Part shown: piece after piece, positions 16,107 through 17,666 of the stretch
Numbering within the stretch: position 1 is the stretch's first letter
Layout: each line of letters opens with the position of its first letter
Program-made: the position numbers and the translations under genes
Assembly (NCBI RefSeq): GCF_003436425.1
Contig: NZ_QSPK01000050.1
Coordinates: forward strand, 1-17,666
Source of the DNA: Eubacterium sp. TM05-53
GTDB taxonomy: Bacteria; Bacillota_I; Bacilli_A; Erysipelotrichales; Erysipelotrichaceae
Length of the DNA: 17,666 nucleotides
Direction of reading: 5' to 3'
Notes under the pieces: model-generated
Told to the model about the DNA's origin: nothing
Databases searched by the model: none
Seen by the model: the letters and a program-made list of their open reading frames with translations, nothing else

Positions 16107-16135
16107 ACCATGCACATTTGGTACTAAAATGTCAA
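16107..16135 (-). promoter_or_regulatory. Candidate truB promoter
   Basis: On the minus strand a perfect TTGACA (16135-16130) is 17 bp from CATGGT (16112-16107), a weak -10. The start would be near 16100, with a leader of about 37 nt. A second pair, TTGCAA (16107-16102), 17 bp, TAAAAT (16084-16079), has a better -10, but its start would fall within the ribosome site. The -35 elements of this promoter and the divergent RNA promoter are three bases apart. Confidence 0.5.
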
Positions 16136-16138
16136 GAC

Positions 16139-16167
16139 TTGTATTCTTTTATGAAGTTCGCTATTAT
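16139..16167 (+). promoter_or_regulatory. Promoter of the structured RNA
   Basis: TTGTAT (16139-16144), a 17-bp spacer and TATTAT (16162-16167). The expected start, seven bases on, is G16174, the first base of the 12-bp closing stem of the RNA. The agreement between promoter spacing and RNA fold supports both. Confidence 0.7.
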
Positions 16168-16173
16168 AAAAAT

Positions 16174-16327
16174 GCCTAAGGACATTAATTTTTCCTACAC
16201 TCGAGATAAGGGAAATCGGATGTTGAATTGTTGTGTTGAAGACCCGCTACGCGTGGGGATCCTAATGCTGTTCACAGATTACCCACCTGTACTTAACAGG
16301 GAAAGATCTCATGTTCTTGGGCTTTTT
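16174..16327 (+). ncRNA. Structured small RNA, 6S-like
   Basis: About 154 nt with no credible protein. The ends GCCTAAGGACAT (16174-16185) and ATGTTCTTGGGC (16311-16322) pair over 12 bp with two G-U pairs, and five Us follow. Further helices are GAGAT with ATCTC (16203-16207/16306-16310), GGGAAATC with GATTACCC (16210-16217/16277-16284, one A-A mismatch), hairpin CCTGT/ACAGG (16286-16290/16296-16300), and a GC-rich apical hairpin CCCGC...GCGTGGG (16243-16257). A long closing stem, a loop that is open on the 5' side with a small hairpin on the 3' side, and an apical stem resemble 6S RNA, which binds sigma-A RNA polymerase in stationary phase. The 6S identity is inference. It could instead be a cis leader of the HD gene, which lacks a promoter of its own. 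Confidence 0.6.
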
Positions 16328-16342
16328 AAATAGGTAAAAAGT

Positions 16343-16924
16343 ATGAACGCAAAAGAAGAATTTATTCAAATCTATAAAGAAAATATCCACCGTGAAGGAG
16401 CCGATACCTTTCTAGAATTTCTAGAAGGTCCTCACTCTGATTTTTTTACAGCCCCTGCAAGCACACGTTTTCATGGCAATATGGAAGGCGGTCTTTGTGC
16501 GCATAGCGTACATGTGTATCATTGTTTAAAAGATTATTTAGATAGACAAAGAGTAAAGGACACATATAAAATGAACTACAGCGATGAAACCATCGCATTA
16601 GTTGCCCTTTTACATGATGTATGTAAGATCAATGTCTATAAAAAAGGCACACGAAACAAGAAAATTAATGGTGAGTGGAAACAAGTCGATGTCTTTGAAT
16701 TTGAAGATGACATTCCTTTTGGGCATGGTGAAAAAAGTGTCTATATGATTCAGCCATTCATGCGTATTAGTCGTGAAGAAGCTTTTGCGATTCGTTATCA
16801 TATGGGATTTTCTGGAAGCGACCCTGTCAATAATGTAGGTAAAGCTTTTGAAATGTTCCCTTTAGCCTTTGCGCTCAGTACAGCCGATATGGAAGCTACA
16901 TATTTTCTAGATGAACAAGTCTAA
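16343..16924 (+). CDS. HD-domain metal-dependent hydrolase, function unknown
   Basis: A 193-residue HD-superfamily protein. Probable metal ligands are H54 (GGLCAHSVHV), the H91-D92 doublet (ALLHDVCK), H128 (FGHGEKS), H153 (IRYHMG) and D182 (STADMEA); the pattern is that of HD phosphohydrolases. Its substrate is not predictable: family members cleave nucleotides, cyclic dinucleotides or RNA ends. There is no signal peptide. A weak ribosome site (AGGT, 16332-16335) lies 7 bases before the ATG. The gene begins 15 bases after the U-tract of the structured RNA, with no room for a promoter, so it may depend on read-through of that RNA. Confidence 0.85.
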   Translation: MNAKEEFIQIYKENIHREGADTFLEFLEGPHSDFFTAPASTRFHGNMEGGLCAHSVHVYHCLKDYLDRQRVKDTYKMNYSDETIALVALLHDVCKINVYKKGTRNKKINGEWKQVDVFEFEDDIPFGHGEKSVYMIQPFMRISREEAFAIRYHMGFSGSDPVNNVGKAFEMFPLAFALSTADMEATYFLDEQV

Positions 16925-16939
16925 GGACTTGTTTTTTTT
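16914..16939 (+). terminator. Terminator of the HD-hydrolase gene
   Basis: AACAAGTC (16914-16921) pairs with GACTTGTT (16926-16933), with a TAAG loop and a run of eight Ts (16932-16939). The stop codon TAA is in the loop, so the left arm is coding. Confidence 0.93.
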
Positions 16940-17052
16940 ATTGAAAAATTAGTTTTGGATAAGATAACTGATTTATGAATTTGATCACAGAAGCATACAT
17001 TCCTGTTAGATACAAAATAAAGCAACTACTATTTAATAAGTAATACTTTTTA

Positions 17053-17081
17053 TGTACATCAGCAATGATTTTGCATATATT
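17053..17081 (+). promoter_or_regulatory. Possible promoter of the toxin-antitoxin remnant
   Basis: TGTACA (17053-17058), 17 bp, TATATT (17076-17081), with a start near 17088 just ahead of the GGGGGTGA ribosome site. The -35 matches four of six consensus bases. A short inverted repeat, GCAA/TTGC (17062-17065/17071-17074), lies in the spacer and could be an operator half. The rest of 16940-17050 shows nothing recognisable. Confidence 0.3.
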
Positions 17082-17103
17082 TTAAATGTGGGGGTGATGC
17101 CGT

Positions 17104-17397
17104 ATGTCTACTATTCAAGTAAGAGTTGATGATGATTTAAAATCTAAGGCTGATGCATTATTTAAGGAATTAGGTACAGATACCACTAGCGCAATTCGAA
17201 TGTTTTTAACTCAGGCGGTTGCTTATGATGGAATTCCTTTTGAAATTAAAAAAATGAATAAAACAAAAGAGATGAAAATTATGACAGAAGATGAATTTTT
17301 GGATAGACTTGCCTCTTCTAGAGTTCAATCTAGAGAAGGAAAAGTAATAGATGCAGATATAGCAATAGATAGCATTAGAAATAAATATGGCTTATAA
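17104..17397 (+). CDS. RelB/DinJ-family antitoxin
   Basis: A 97-residue antitoxin. The N-terminus (TIQVRVDDDLKSKADALF) is a ribbon-helix-helix DNA-binding domain of the RelB/DinJ type, expected to repress its own promoter as a dimer. The C-terminal half, ending in DADIAIDSIRNKYGL, is the part that normally wraps the RelE/YafQ-like toxin. The ribosome site GGGGGTGA lies six bases before the ATG. The stop overlaps the toxin ATG by 11 bases, the normal coupled arrangement, but that toxin is broken, so this antitoxin appears orphaned. AT-rich codon use and its location after a self-contained gene are consistent with horizontally acquired DNA. Confidence 0.88.
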   Translation: MSTIQVRVDDDLKSKADALFKELGTDTTSAIRMFLTQAVAYDGIPFEIKKMNKTKEMKIMTEDEFLDRLASSRVQSREGKVIDADIAIDSIRNKYGL

Positions 17398-17617
17398 AGT
17401 AATATTTACTGAAAATGCAATGTAAGATATGGATTCTATTGTAGAATACCTTCTTTTTATCTTACGTAATAAACAAGCAGCCTGTCATTTTATCGATTCT
17501 GTTGAAAATGGAAAATTCGTATTAAGTAATTCTGCTGAGTCATTTCAACTGTGTTTGAATCCTAGACTTCGAAGCAAGGGGTATCGAAGATTAAATTTAG
17601 ATAAAACTAAGGCTTAA
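17387..17617 (+). pseudogene. Decayed RelE/ParE-family toxin
   Basis: Starting at the ATG 17387, the reading frame gives MAYKVIFTENAM, then a TAA stop at codon 13 (17423-17425), then continues in the same frame for 63 codons with the RelE/ParE pattern (DMDSIVEYLLF, KFVLSNSAESFQLC, SKGYRRLNLDK) to a stop at 17615. Such toxins usually continue after the GYR...LxK strand with about 20-25 residues including a YRV/YRI strand, and these are missing here. So there are two lesions: a nonsense codon (a C-to-T change of CAA or CAG would explain it) and loss of the C-terminal end. An internal ATG at 17429 could restart a 62-residue fragment, unlikely to be toxic. No recognisable remainder was seen to the window edge. 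Confidence 0.8.
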
Positions 17618-17666
17618 CTAGCAATTTGGTGACATTGTTATAATTCTGGTTTTTATCATTTATACG

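Noticed and set aside
16079..16107. TTGCAA-17-TAAAAT as the truB promoter
   Set aside because: Its start would fall near 16072, inside the truB ribosome site, so the TTGACA element further upstream is preferred despite a weak -10.
16118..16333. A 71-codon reading frame overlapping the structured RNA
   Set aside because: It starts with TTG without a ribosome site, overlaps the promoter and helices of the RNA, and its product resembles no known protein.
1..17666. CRISPR array, insertion sequence, tRNA or rRNA gene, dif site
   Set aside because: No spaced direct repeats, transposase, terminal inverted repeats, cloverleaf or dif-like 28-mer was recognised on reading both strands.

Overview
The window comes from a low-GC Gram-positive bacterium (Bacillota). 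Three things point there: AT-rich third codon positions, strong AGGAGG/AAGGTGA ribosome sites, and the gene order asp23-nusB-xseA-xseB-ispA-dxs-tlyA-recN, which is a Bacillota signature. The eukaryote-like purB and the short compact intergenic spaces would suit Erysipelotrichia, but that assignment is inference. TGA is used as a stop (dinB, nusB), so the code is not the mycoplasma one.

Layout. At 1-1605 lies monocistronic purB on the plus strand, with its own promoter and a bidirectional terminator. From 1604 to 16063 every gene is on the minus strand. Read in the direction of transcription they are: truB-ribF; asp23; a 5'-nucleotidase with nusB-xseA-xseB-ispA; dxs-tlyA; and recN-dinB-trmN6-xer-mrp-ygjP. 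Intrinsic terminators follow asp23, ispA, tlyA and ygjP. Genes within units are packed tightly, with overlaps of 4-14 nt or gaps of 0-3 nt; the exception is the 19-nt gap before xer. Several terminators are folded into the 3' ends of the genes they terminate. At 16107-16167 the truB promoter faces a plus-strand promoter that drives a structured RNA of about 154 nt (6S-like). The RNA is followed by an HD-domain hydrolase with its own terminator and, at the right edge, a RelB/DinJ-type antitoxin whose toxin partner is broken.

Functions. The minus-strand block is housekeeping: tRNA pseudouridylation and flavin cofactor synthesis (truB, ribF), transcription antitermination (nusB), exonuclease VII (xseA/xseB), isoprenoid precursor synthesis (ispA, dxs), rRNA methylation (tlyA), and a repair/recombination unit (recN, dinB, xer) that also carries an Fe-S-type ATPase (mrp) and a zinc protease-like protein. 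Compared with my recollection of the Bacillus subtilis cluster, folD and argR/ahrC are absent and a two-domain 5'-nucleotidase lies between asp23 and nusB.

Most worth a second look: the structured RNA at 16174-16327; a perfect extended -10 placed so that xer could be transcribed as a leaderless mRNA; hairpin-U-tract elements pressed against the starts of dxs, the 5'-nucleotidase and the HD gene, leaving no room for a promoter; the internal duplication of the 5'-nucleotidase; and the decayed toxin-antitoxin pair.
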